DNA from: Aquisalinus luteolus
GTDB lineage: Bacteria > Pseudomonadota > Alphaproteobacteria > Caulobacterales > Parvularculaceae
NCBI RefSeq assembly: GCF_009712425.2
Contig: NZ_VCJR02000001.1
Location: 682,001-746,000 of the forward strand
Length of the DNA: 64,000 bases
Reading direction: 5' to 3'
A program made the position numbers and the translations under genes. The notes beneath the pieces were generated by a model that did not search any database, had not been told where the DNA came from, and saw only the letters and a program-made list of their open reading frames with translations. Shown in pieces: positions 53,486 through 62,519 of this stretch; within the stretch, counting starts at the first letter, position 1, and every line of letters starts with the position of its first letter.

Positions 53486-54756
53486 CGTTCTTCCGTGGGG
53501 AGTGGCGTTGCCATGATAAGCACCGGCTTGCGCGGACTTTCAGGTGCGCTGCCATCCTCCGGGAAGCTCGGCCATTGCGAATTGGCGATGAAAGCGAACT
53601 GACCGTCCCTGACAAACCCCAGTGTCGGATCGTCGAATTCGGGCATGCCTGTCGCCAGTGGCGTGACAGTTTCTATGGCGGATCCATTCTCTGTCAGGGA
53701 GAGATGCAGCACGCCATGGGGGCGTGCGCCGTTACGGATGGCGACCAGCCCGCCATTTCCATCAGCTGTCAGGCCATCGATGCCGATCAGCGATGCGTTG
53801 TCCGTCATCAGGCGTAATGCGGTGCCTGTCGATAGATCAACGCGCCATATGCCGGTCGCATAATCCGCCGCATACAGAAAGCTGTGACTGACCGTGATAC
53901 CCTGCAGGGAGGCGAATGTGCCGGGGGCGACAACAGTCGTGAGCTCGCCAGTCTCGATATCCGCCTTGTAGATCGCACCGCCTGCCTGATCGGTGAAATA
54001 AACGATATCCTCGTCATGCGCGAGATCGGTGATCTGGGCATTGTTGGCAGGGGCCTCGAAGCGGTAAATAACCTGCTCTGTCTGCGGATCGATCGCCAGT
54101 AGGACAGTGCCTGCCTTGCGATGGCTTGCGGCTGTCTGCGGCACGATGGCCGTCGCCGCCCAGATCAGGCCATCCGCAGCAACGATCTCGAAAACACTGC
54201 CGATAGACTTGTCCTCCAGAAGGTTTTCCAGTGTATCATCGTCAAGGCGATAAAGGCCGGGCTGTGCAATGCCGCTGACATACCAGGTGCTGTCGACTTT
54301 CGCGACGCTTTCGATCAGTATGTCGAGGTAGGGGATGGTCACCAGCGCTTCCACTGTGCCGGTCGGGGCTCCATTCTCTTCAATCAACTGAAGCAGCACA
54401 GAAAGGTTATTACGCGCGTCTTCCGGCATTGCGGCGGCTAGGGCGCTGGTCGGATAGGAGAGGCCGAGACGATTGACCTCAGTCAACCATTTCTCGGCAG
54501 TATCCATGTCACCCATCCGGGCACTGAGGATTGCCAGGTTGACGAGAATGCTGCCATGACCGGGTTGATGGAAAAGGGCTGCCTCAAGGGCAGAAATGGC
54601 GGAAGGGGTATCGCCAGCATCGATGAAACCTGCCGCTGCCTGTCTGTGTTCCAGTGCCGCTTCATAGTGTTGTGCGGGTGTCAGGCTCGCGCTCTCCTGC
54701 GCAAGGGCACTCGTCCCGCCCCATAAAGCGAAGAGAAATATCAGGCAAAGATGCAT
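53482..54756 (-). CDS. Secreted TPR plus beta-propeller (SMP-30/NHL-like) protein
   Basis: No exact family is recognised. The 424-residue protein starts at the ATG of MHLCLIFLFALWGG (ribosome site gggag) with a signal ending ALA near residue 20. TPR-like helices (QHYEAALEHRQAAAGFIDAGD, SILVNLAILSARMGDMDTAEKW) fill residues about 28-90. From about 120 on, repeats such as LYRLDDDTL, AIDPQTEQVIYRF, IYKADIETGELTTVV and IWRVDLSTGTAL fit a six-bladed propeller. Such proteins often sense or bind in the periplasm. It is convergent to the HSL-like gene with a four-base overlap. Confidence 0.75.
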   Translation of the reverse strand: MHLCLIFLFALWGGTSALAQESASLTPAQHYEAALEHRQAAAGFIDAGDTPSAISALEAALFHQPGHGSILVNLAILSARMGDMDTAEKWLTEVNRLGLSYPTSALAAAMPEDARNNLSVLLQLIEENGAPTGTVEALVTIPYLDILIESVAKVDSTWYVSGIAQPGLYRLDDDTLENLLEDKSIGSVFEIVAADGLIWAATAIVPQTAASHRKAGTVLLAIDPQTEQVIYRFEAPANNAQITDLAHDEDIVYFTDQAGGAIYKADIETGELTTVVAPGTFASLQGITVSHSFLYAADYATGIWRVDLSTGTALRLMTDNASLIGIDGLTADGNGGLVAIRNGARPHGVLHLSLTENGSAIETVTPLATGMPEFDDPTLGFVRDGQFAFIANSQWPSFPEDGSAPESPRKPVLIMATPLPTEER

Positions 54757-54813
54757 CGGCTTGCTCCCGGCATTCCAGCATTTGCTGACCAACCGGGTAC
54801 GTGCCGTTGCAGG

Positions 54814-55944
54814 CTAGCGCTTGTGGTTCAGCCAGTCGTCGATACGGGCATAGATGATGTACAGCACCGCGATCACGATGATGACGCCGATGGCGACTTG
54901 GAAGGCGAGGGTATAATCCTCCCGCGTGATCTCCGGGTCGGTCACTGGCGGCGTGCCGACTTCCGTTCCCGTGCCGGTATCATCACCAGCCGTGTCGTCG
55001 CTCGCAACGTCATCGGTCGCGCCGGTCGAACCGTCCGTCGACGTATCACTGGAGGTATCGTCAGTACTGTCTTCGGTCGCGTCATCAGTATCGGTGTCAT
55101 CAGTCCCGGTATCGTCAGCTGGCTCACCATCGGCTGGCTCGTCCGTCGAACTATCCTCTTCGCCGGGGGCATCGGTCGTCGTGCCGCTATCGGTATCAGT
55201 CCCTGTATCCGTGCCAGTGTCGCCGGTCGTATCACCGTCGTCACCGCTATCGGGTTCGCCGTCTTCGCTACCTTCCTCGTCCTTGTCGCGGTTCATCCAT
55301 GCCGCACCGGCACTGGCTGCGCCGCCCGCGCCGGCAACCACCGCGCCCTCCATGGTCCGCGAGGAGCCGATATTCTTGCGCCGGGGTGAATTCTCCTCCG
55401 GTGTGACGCGGCTGGAATCCTCGTCAGTATCGCCCAGCTCGTTGCTGTCCATCGGCTGCAGGAACAGTGCTTTCTCGGCAGCGCGGCGATTTACGAGGCC
55501 CTGCACGACCTGTTTCTGGCCGTTCACGGTCGCCTTGTTCCACCAGGTGATGGCATCTGCTGCTTCGGTGATCTTCCCCTGGTTGAAGAATTTCAGGGCA
55601 CTCGACCCGCGAAAAGCGCTGACGCCGATATTGTAGGACAGCGATACGAAGGCATCGAACTGGTTCTGGTTGATGTCGCGTTTGAGGCCGCCCGAGACAC
55701 CTTCCTCGAAGCGCTGCAACTCGTCGCGCAGCAGCTCCTCGGCATAGCCCTGGCTGATGCGCACGGGCTGGCCGCCATTGGCCGCGACGGCGGCAGCAAC
55801 GCTGTCATAGCGCCTGCCGTCTATGCTGATCGGACCGATATGGCCGTAGCCAATGGTCCAGATACCGGCCACATCCTTGTAGGCATCGAGGCGAATGCCC
55901 TCGAAATGCTTGATCAGGTCGATCCCAGTTTGCGAAGCCCTCAT
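54814..55944 (-). CDS. GH24 lysozyme domain with acidic linker and C-terminal membrane anchor
   Basis: The 376-residue protein begins with a phage-type lysozyme domain (GH24, residues about 1-160). The E15-D24-T30 catalytic triad appears in HFEGIRLDAYKD and WTIGYGH. There is no N-terminal signal peptide. Residues about 215-340 form a very acidic Asp/Thr/Ser/Gly-rich linker, and residues about 345-367 a hydrophobic helix followed by ARIDDWLNHKR. The start at 55944 has the site ggaagggg; an ATG seven codons earlier is possible. No phage genes are nearby. It would act on peptidoglycan if exported by the C-terminal segment, which is inference. Confidence 0.85.
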   Translation of the reverse strand: MRASQTGIDLIKHFEGIRLDAYKDVAGIWTIGYGHIGPISIDGRRYDSVAAAVAANGGQPVRISQGYAEELLRDELQRFEEGVSGGLKRDINQNQFDAFVSLSYNIGVSAFRGSSALKFFNQGKITEAADAITWWNKATVNGQKQVVQGLVNRRAAEKALFLQPMDSNELGDTDEDSSRVTPEENSPRRKNIGSSRTMEGAVVAGAGGAASAGAAWMNRDKDEEGSEDGEPDSGDDGDTTGDTGTDTGTDTDSGTTTDAPGEEDSSTDEPADGEPADDTGTDDTDTDDATEDSTDDTSSDTSTDGSTGATDDVASDDTAGDDTGTGTEVGTPPVTDPEITREDYTLAFQVAIGVIIVIAVLYIIYARIDDWLNHKR

Positions 55945-56257
55945 ACCATCCCCTTCCGGCGCCATTTGAGGCTAACCGGCCTTTCGCTGCCTGCAGTCTA
56001 GACCAGCCTGTGTTGCCCAACAATGGCGGCGTTAACTTTTTGTTCAATGCTACAAACGCCTGAGACGGGGAAAAGATCGCAAACCGGGCCTGATTTTTGC
56101 TTCTGTCCCAACCAGTTGGCGAAATGACACGGAAGAGTCTCTTTTTCGTCACACAAATTTTATGCAATGGGGAAGGTCTCGCCTTGCTGAATCAGGCCGT
56201 TTTGCCTATGACGCACATGCATTGCCATGGGTCGGGACATCATTCAGGGAGTACAGG

Positions 56258-56674
56258 ATGTCGGCAACTGAAACTGAAGAATATCGTCCGTCAGACGACG
56301 AGCCCTTCATGAACGAGCGCCAGCTCGAATATTTCCGCAAGAAGTTGCTCGACTGGAAAGAGGACATCCTGCGGGCCAGCAAGGATACGCTGGGCCAGCT
56401 TCAGGAAGACAGTCTCCACCTGCCGGATGCCGCTGACAGGGCCTCGAGCGAGAGCGACAAGGCACTGGAACTGCGCACCCGCGACCGCCAGCGCAAGCTG
56501 ATCTCCAAGATCGATGCTGCCCTGCGTCGGATCGATACCGGCGAATACGGGTTTTGCGAAGATACTGGTGAGCCGATCAGCCTTGGCCGTCTCGAAGCCC
56601 GCCCGATCGCGACCCTGTCGCTGGAAGCGCAGGAACGCCACGAGCGCCAGGAAAAAGTCCACAGGGACGATTGA
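56258..56674 (+). CDS. dksA: RNA polymerase-binding transcription factor DksA
   Basis: DksA binds the polymerase secondary channel and, with ppGpp, adjusts transcription during stress. The 138-residue protein has the coiled-coil tip region DAADRASSESDKALELRTRDRQ and the C-terminal GFCEDTGEPISLGRLEARP. Only one of the four zinc cysteines remains, the form usual in alphaproteobacteria. The ATG at 56258 with its ggag site is chosen; the frame is open further upstream without support. It stands alone between convergent and divergent neighbours. Confidence 0.95.
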   Translation: MSATETEEYRPSDDEPFMNERQLEYFRKKLLDWKEDILRASKDTLGQLQEDSLHLPDAADRASSESDKALELRTRDRQRKLISKIDAALRRIDTGEYGFCEDTGEPISLGRLEARPIATLSLEAQERHERQEKVHRDD

Positions 56675-56701
56675 CAGGGCGACGATTAGAGCGACGACTG
56701 A

Positions 56702-58885
56702 TCAGGCAGCGTCGGCTTTTCCGAGAGCGATAAAATCATCAAGGGTGGCGAATGTGCCGCCCTTTTCATTTTTGAACCAGGTGAAATAGGCATCTGACCG
56801 CGCCAGCAAGGCGTCGACCATCTCGGCGGTTTCGCTGTAGGGTGTCGCGCCTTCGGTCAACGAGGTCGAATGCAGGCTGAAGGTCATGATGCTGACCTTT
56901 TCGCGTATGAGCGCGTGGGTCAGGCTCTTCAGATCGTCAATCTCATAACCTTCGGGCGACAGGCGCACCGGCGCTGTCATGTGCTTGAGCAGGGTGGGCA
57001 GGGGGCCATTCCCGTCCGGCGCGCCCTTGGTACCGGGCAGTATCAGCTGTGTGCCGCGCAGCACGCGCCCGCCGGACACAGGCAGGCACAGCATCGCCGT
57101 GCCGTTCTCGTCCGGCTTGCGCCACCATGCCTTTGCCGAATGACCGGTGAAGTCCGGACCGCCATCGCCGCCCTGATCGAAGCCTGCGGAGGGCGATGAA
57201 TCCAGCCACACGCCTTGCGCTAGCAGGTCCGCCTGCACGGCGGGCGACACGCCATACCGTCCCGCCCGATGGGCAATCGGGTTGATGCCAAAAACCTGAT
57301 GGAAAGTTTCGATCAGGGTGCCCAGCTTTTCGCGATGCAGGTCCGCCGGCAGGTTCGCCTGATAGGAGGTGCGCGGCGTGTTCTCAGTCGTGTGCGGTGG
57401 TGTCACCCATTGGTGCAGGTGCAGGCCTAGGCTGGCCCTGCCACTGTCCTGCAACTCGCGGAAATAGCGCGCTGTCGCTTCATCCTGCATCAGCGGCCAG
57501 GTGATGAAGTAAATCGGCTTGATGGAATGGCTCTCGCACAGCATCTGGAAGCGGGCAATGCCTAACGGATCGGCGATCGAATGGCTGGCGAAGTCATTGG
57601 CCGACCAGTCGAAGATTTCCTCCGTATCCACCGTCACCACCATGGCTGGCGCGGTGCCATGGATATAGGGGCGGTCATACTGCCAGTCAGGCTTTGCCGT
57701 ATGCGATGCGGTGGGCTGTGTTCCCGTCATACTGTCGAATAGCGATTTCAGGCCCAGCGACGTTTCCTTCCAGGAGAACTGTTCCGCATAGGCCCTTGTC
57801 CTGATCCGGGCGGGTGGATTGTCCAGCAGGTCTTTCACAGCGGTCACGATGCTCTCGGCACTGCGGTTCTCCGTCAGCCGGCCCGCTTCTGGCGCTGCGA
57901 CCACTTCACCGGAACCCCAGACAGGTGTTGCAACACAGGGCGTGCCGCAGGCCATCGCTTCCAGCAGCACATTGGGCCAGCCCTCGCGCGAAGACGCGAG
58001 CACCAGCACGTCGGCAGCACTATAGAGGGCGGGTAGTTCTTCATGGGGCAGACCGCCGGTGAAAATCACACGTTCTGTCAGGCCCGACTTATCCGCCTGT
58101 GCCTCAAGCATGCTACGATCCGGCCCCGAACCGGCGATCACCAGCGTTGCGCCGGGCAGGTCTTTCAGCGCTTCAATGACGAGGCCATGTCCCTTGCGCT
58201 CGATCAGGTGACCGACAGAAAGAAGGACAGTGCCTGACAGGCCAAGGCGCTTGCGCGTCTCTTCCCGTTCAGTCTCGTGGAACAGGTCGAGGTCGACGCC
58301 ATTGCGCAGTACATGGATTTTCCCATCCTCCGCGCCCAGTGTCGCCATCTCGTCCTTCAGGGCACGGCAGACGGTGATCGACGCATCGGCCTTTGCCGCC
58401 GCATCGAGGATCATCCGCTTCTGGCGCGGATATGACGGGATCAGGTTGATGTCGGTACCCCGTGCGGTCACCGTTACAGGCTTGCCGAGACGGCGGGCGA
58501 CCTCCACGGCGGCGACACCGTCAGGGTAGTAGTAATGCGCATCGATCAGGTCAAAGTCCCAGCCTTGCGCGATCAGGCGGCGTGCCTCGCGCTCAAAACA
58601 GCGGGTCAGGGCGCTCGCAGCCCATGTCATGCCGATCTTCGGCGGCAGCGGATAGCGCGGGTGGACGACCTCGATCCCATGGCGGGTCTCGGCCTGCGGG
58701 GCTGCGGCGAAGGCGGCATACTTGCCGAAAACGGGCTGCCTGAACGGAAACCACGGCACCGGCGCGATGACTTTCGCCTCGACACCGCCTTCCTTCAGCA
58801 AGGCGCGCAGACGGTTCTCCACGAACACGCCATGGGTCGGCATGGCGGCGTTGGGATAGAGTGTCGTCAGGGTCAGGATACGCAT
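56702..58885 (-). CDS. Fused GT4 glycosyltransferase and polysaccharide deacetylase (WalW-like)
   Basis: The 727-residue protein joins two enzymes. Residues about 1-385 are a GT-B transferase of family 4: TLYPNAAMPTHGVFVENRL at the start, VGHLIERKGHGLVIEAL near 220 and SSREGWPNVLLEAMACGTPCV near 300, whose glutamate binds the nucleotide sugar. A linker (TGTQPTASHTAKPDWQ) leads to a deacetylase-like barrel from about 410: VVTVDTEEIFDW, LGLHLHQWVTPPH and HRAGRYGV. The family known as WalW deacetylates cell-surface glycans. The gene is divergent to the sugar transferase, so it belongs to the adjacent exopolysaccharide locus. Confidence 0.9.
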   Translation of the reverse strand: MRILTLTTLYPNAAMPTHGVFVENRLRALLKEGGVEAKVIAPVPWFPFRQPVFGKYAAFAAAPQAETRHGIEVVHPRYPLPPKIGMTWAASALTRCFEREARRLIAQGWDFDLIDAHYYYPDGVAAVEVARRLGKPVTVTARGTDINLIPSYPRQKRMILDAAAKADASITVCRALKDEMATLGAEDGKIHVLRNGVDLDLFHETEREETRKRLGLSGTVLLSVGHLIERKGHGLVIEALKDLPGATLVIAGSGPDRSMLEAQADKSGLTERVIFTGGLPHEELPALYSAADVLVLASSREGWPNVLLEAMACGTPCVATPVWGSGEVVAAPEAGRLTENRSAESIVTAVKDLLDNPPARIRTRAYAEQFSWKETSLGLKSLFDSMTGTQPTASHTAKPDWQYDRPYIHGTAPAMVVTVDTEEIFDWSANDFASHSIADPLGIARFQMLCESHSIKPIYFITWPLMQDEATARYFRELQDSGRASLGLHLHQWVTPPHTTENTPRTSYQANLPADLHREKLGTLIETFHQVFGINPIAHRAGRYGVSPAVQADLLAQGVWLDSSPSAGFDQGGDGGPDFTGHSAKAWWRKPDENGTAMLCLPVSGGRVLRGTQLILPGTKGAPDGNGPLPTLLKHMTAPVRLSPEGYEIDDLKSLTHALIREKVSIMTFSLHSTSLTEGATPYSETAEMVDALLARSDAYFTWFKNEKGGTFATLDDFIALGKADAA

Positions 58886-58912
58886 AGGGATCAGTCAGTC
58901 CGGTCCGAAACG

Positions 58913-58925
58913 GCAGTAATACTGC
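58913..58925 (+). promoter_or_regulatory. 13-bp palindrome in the divergent exopolysaccharide promoter region
   Basis: GCAGTA-a-TACTGC is a perfect palindrome 28 bp before the deacetylase-fusion start and 175 bp before the sugar transferase start. Binding protein unknown. Confidence 0.35.
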
Positions 58926-59099
58926 TTGTCTTCAGGTAATAGCAGGCAACCGTTTCCAGAACTTCAACGCAATACAAGAGCTTTGCCGCCCTCCGCAAAC
59001 ACACTTCAGGGGCGAGTGGCATGCTTCCTGCTAGCCAGATGTGCGGCATTGCCATGATCTGTCACAGTGAGTAACAAGGCGCCGCGTGAGGGTTGTATA

Positions 59100-59978
59100 G
59101 TGAGTAGTCTAACAGACATCTGGGGCATTCCTGTTACTGTCCTGTTTATACAAGTCATCCTGTCGGGATGTCTTGCCCTCCTTTATCTGGGCTCCTTGCA
59201 CCGTTCTGCGCGAAAAGCGCTCTTTTTTGCTGTTCCCGGGCGCCTCTGGCGGAAACCTTTCACTCACTTGCTGCGTAAGTCCATCATTATGGATGCTGAC
59301 AAGTCTGGGGTTGAGCATTTGGACGGGCGGGTAAATCTGGAGTTGTTCGCCGAGCAGGAGATCGACGGTATTCCCGTCGTTCGCGGCGATCTGTGGGTGC
59401 GTGGCGGCAAGCGGCTCAGCGATATCATCATCAGCCTGGCGCTCATCCTGTTCACGCTGCCGCTGCTGTTGACGGTCGCCGCGCTGATCAGGCTGACCTC
59501 TCGCGGACCTGTTTTCTACAGCCAGACCCGTGTCGGGCGTCATGGGCGCCATTTCCGCATCCTGAAATTCCGCTCCATGACAGTCGATGCAGAGCGCGAT
59601 GGTGCCAAATGGGCAGGAACGAACGATGCGCGCGTTACCTGGATCGGCAAGATCATCCGCAAGACACGGATCGACGAGATCCCGCAGGCAATCAACATCC
59701 TCCGTGGTGACATGAGCTTTGTCGGCCCGCGCCCGGAACGGCCTGAATTCACGGCCATCCTGAACGAACAGATCCCCCATTACGAGGAGCGCCACCGGGT
59801 CAAACCGGGCCTGACCGGCTGGGCGCAGATCAATTACGAATACGGGGCATCGGTCGAGGATGCGCGCATGAAGCTGCGCTATGACCTTTATTACATCAAG
59901 AACCACAGCCTGATCCTCGATCTGTTCATCATCGTGCGCACCGTATCGGTCGCGCTTCTGGGGACGGGCAGCCGATAG
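59100..59978 (+). CDS. Exopolysaccharide priming sugar transferase
   Basis: This 292-residue polyprenol-phosphate sugar transferase starts sugar-unit assembly at the membrane. It has an N-terminal membrane segment and, from about residue 100, the bacterial-transferase domain: RLSDIIISLALILFTLPLLL, ILKFRSMTVDAERDGAKWA, LRGDMSFVGPRPERPEF and KPGLTGWAQINYEYG. The GTG at 59100 has the site gaggg seven bases upstream and is preferred to a GTG at 59067. It opens the plus-strand export operon after a long leader. Confidence 0.92.
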   Translation: MSSLTDIWGIPVTVLFIQVILSGCLALLYLGSLHRSARKALFFAVPGRLWRKPFTHLLRKSIIMDADKSGVEHLDGRVNLELFAEQEIDGIPVVRGDLWVRGGKRLSDIIISLALILFTLPLLLTVAALIRLTSRGPVFYSQTRVGRHGRHFRILKFRSMTVDAERDGAKWAGTNDARVTWIGKIIRKTRIDEIPQAINILRGDMSFVGPRPERPEFTAILNEQIPHYEERHRVKPGLTGWAQINYEYGASVEDARMKLRYDLYYIKNHSLILDLFIIVRTVSVALLGTGSR

Positions 59979-60204
59979 GACCAGCAGGAAATTGTGCCGT
60001 TTTGTGACGGCGGGGGATGTTTCTTAACGGGCCATAAAGAATAAAGGCGTTAATTTCCGCCCGTCTGGAACGAGCCCCATTCGTGCCGGCGGGTCCTGAA
60101 CGCGAGTAATGAAGCGGTTTGCACCAGAAAGATGTGCAAAATCGTTGGTTAAGCCGAGATTCGGCACAGACCTCGCACCTGCAGGGCGAGGAGAGGACTG
60201 ACAG

Positions 60205-60903
60205 ATGACGAGTATGAAGTTTTTTGTATCGAAACTGGGGGCGGCACTGTTGTTGTTGCTCGTGGCTGCCTGCAGTTCGACACCACCGGGATCGATCAGC
60301 GATTCCCTCGGGCGCGGGCCAATTCCCGGACAAGGTCCCGGCCAAGCTTCGCAAGCAGCCGTTCAACAACAGTCCCAGGGCACGCTTCTACAGGCATCGC
60401 CTGAATATCTGATCGGCCCCCTCGATGAACTGAACATTTTCGTCTGGCGCGCGCCGGAGCTGTCCGGCGATGTTACCGTCCGTCCGGACGGGCGCATCTC
60501 CACACCGCTGGTGCAGGACATGCAGGCCGCCGGCAAGTCGCCGACACAGCTCGCCGTCGACCTGCAGCGTCAGTTGTCTGAATATGTCCGCAATCCGGAA
60601 GTCACCGTCAGCGTAAAGAAATTCTCCTCGACCTTTGACCAGCAGGTCAGGGTGCTGGGCGAGGCGCAGCGCCCTGTCGCGCTGCCCTATCAGGCCGGCA
60701 TGACCGTGCTTGATGTCATGGTTGCCGTCGGCGGACTGACGGAATTCGCCGCCGGCAACAAGGCGGTTCTGATCCGCGGGCAGGGCGAGAACAAGCGCAG
60801 CTATCGTCTGCAGCTCGACGACCTGATGCGCCGTGCGGATGTGAAAGCGAATGTGCCGGTGCTGCCGGGCGATGTCATCCTGATCCCTGAAAGCATTTTC
60901 TAG
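60205..60903 (+). CDS. Polysaccharide export lipoprotein, XrtA/PEP-CTERM type (Wza-like)
   Basis: The 232-residue outer-membrane export lipoprotein has the lipobox VAAC (Cys23) and the Wza pattern. PLDELNIFVWRAPELSGDVTVRPDGRI matches the PEP-CTERM/XrtA subfamily, as do GMTVLDVMVAVGGLTEFAAGNKAV and LPGDVILIPES. It should form the channel for the polymer. The 226-bp gap before it, which has no gene, probably holds a promoter. It is the first of the export-chain-kinase triad. Confidence 0.95.
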   Translation: MTSMKFFVSKLGAALLLLLVAACSSTPPGSISDSLGRGPIPGQGPGQASQAAVQQQSQGTLLQASPEYLIGPLDELNIFVWRAPELSGDVTVRPDGRISTPLVQDMQAAGKSPTQLAVDLQRQLSEYVRNPEVTVSVKKFSSTFDQQVRVLGEAQRPVALPYQAGMTVLDVMVAVGGLTEFAAGNKAVLIRGQGENKRSYRLQLDDLMRRADVKANVPVLPGDVILIPESIF

Positions 60904-60962
60904 ATCAGGCAATAATATGCCGGCCCTTCGGGAAGGGCGACGGCGAGAGGGTAACGAGTACA

Positions 60963-62519
60963 GTGCTGACCTTGAACGATCTTCCCGGACCGATTGTCCG
61001 CTATGCCGTGGGGTTATGGACCCGCCGCTGGCTGGTCCTGTCCGTCGCTTGGTTGCTGGCCGCCATCGGTTGGCTCGCCATCATCCTGATGCCGGACAAT
61101 TACGAATCCCGCGCGCAGATCTATGTCGACACCGACACGGCTCTGAACGAGACGCTGGAAGAAAGCGCCCGACGCGCCGATTTCGAAAAGCGCGTGCGGG
61201 TCATGACGCTACAATTGCTGTCACGTGAAAACCTCGAACAGGTCATTGCCGAAGTCGGTATCGATCAGGAGATCGCTACTGCTGCCGCGGAACGCGCGCC
61301 GGGCAATGCAGCCGAGCAGGAGCGTATCCGCAATGTCCTCCTGCAACGGAAGATCCAGTCGCTTGGCGAAGGCATCAAGATCTCCAGTTCCGAAGAGCAG
61401 TATTATACGATCTCCTACATGGACAAGAGCCCGGTAATGGCCCAGCGCATCGTCGCTGCTGTTGTCGATCAGTTCATCGAGAAGGATGTGGGGACTGCCA
61501 TTTCCCAGAGCGAGACGGCCCTGTCACGCCTCGACCGGGAGATTCAGCGCTATGAAGCGCTGCTTTCGGATAAGGACCAGGAAATCGCCGCCTTCCGCAG
61601 GGAGAATGCGGACGAGCTGACGGGCAATGAAAACCAGACCCGCCGCCTTGATCAGAAAGAGGGTGAGCTGTCCGGTATCGAATTTTCCATCGAACAGTCG
61701 ACCCGCCGCCGCCAGACACTGATCGGCGAGCTTGCTACGACGCCGCGCAATTCGTCGGGTACGGAGCTTGACCAGCTGAAGCTGCAACTTGCCCAGCTGC
61801 AAAGCCAGTACCGCGACAATTACCCGGACATCATCGCCCTGAAGGCGCGTATCGCCGAGCTTGAAAATGGCGGCGCCAGCCTGCCGAACAATCCGGAGTA
61901 CCAGCGCCTCGAAGCGTCCATTCGCGTTGTCGAGGATGAACTTGCCGTGCTGCGCCAGCGCCAGGCTGACCTTCGCACGGAGATCGAGCAGCTGACCCTG
62001 ACGGCAAGCCAGGTACCGGCCGTGCAGGCCGAGCTGCAGGAGATCATGCGCAATTACGAGCAGATCGAGTCCAGCTACAAGGACCTCCTGTCCGAGCGTG
62101 AGCGCCAGTCGATCACCGCCTCCCTGTCGGAGGGTGGTGGCACTGTCGACTACAATCTCTACGAAGCGCCGACAATCGCAGCAGAACCGACCTGGCCGCC
62201 GCGCGGGTTGATGAGCCTTGCGGTGTTCGTGCTTGCCCTTGGTGCCGGTGTGGGTGTTGCGTTCCTGCTGGCCCAGATCGACCGCACCTATACCCAGGCC
62301 AGTGACCTTGAGAAGGCGCTGGGCCTGCCTGTCCTCGGCGCCATTTCGCCGGCGCAGACGCCGGCCCGCCGCCGCGAAAACTTTTTTGACCAGACCGCCA
62401 TTGTCGGTGTTGCAGGGTTGCTGTTCGTGACCGCCTGCGCCCTGTTCTGGCTCCATGAAATCCATGTCGATGCGGACGACACCAGACCCGGCCTTCTGGC
62501 CGCAAGCGAGGCTGTATGA
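60963..62519 (+). CDS. XrtA-type polysaccharide chain-length determinant (Wzz/GumC-like)
   Basis: The 518-residue protein starts at a GTG and has a first membrane segment near residues 20-42 (RRWLVLSVAWLLAAIGWLAII), then the YESRAQIYVDTDTALNE segment of this subfamily. A long coiled-coil spans about residues 180-400, with repeats of Glu/Gln/Leu (LKLQLAQLQSQYRDNYPDIIALK). Membrane segments follow near 418-440 and 480-500. It sets polymer length and links the kinase to the export channel. It overlaps the kinase gene by four bases. Confidence 0.94.
   Translation: MLTLNDLPGPIVRYAVGLWTRRWLVLSVAWLLAAIGWLAIILMPDNYESRAQIYVDTDTALNETLEESARRADFEKRVRVMTLQLLSRENLEQVIAEVGIDQEIATAAAERAPGNAAEQERIRNVLLQRKIQSLGEGIKISSSEEQYYTISYMDKSPVMAQRIVAAVVDQFIEKDVGTAISQSETALSRLDREIQRYEALLSDKDQEIAAFRRENADELTGNENQTRRLDQKEGELSGIEFSIEQSTRRRQTLIGELATTPRNSSGTELDQLKLQLAQLQSQYRDNYPDIIALKARIAELENGGASLPNNPEYQRLEASIRVVEDELAVLRQRQADLRTEIEQLTLTASQVPAVQAELQEIMRNYEQIESSYKDLLSERERQSITASLSEGGGTVDYNLYEAPTIAAEPTWPPRGLMSLAVFVLALGAGVGVAFLLAQIDRTYTQASDLEKALGLPVLGAISPAQTPARRRENFFDQTAIVGVAGLLFVTACALFWLHEIHVDADDTRPGLLAASEAV

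Noticed and set aside
54814-55944. Prophage remnant
   Set aside because: Only a lysozyme-like domain is present; there is no holin, integrase, structural gene or attachment repeat nearby.
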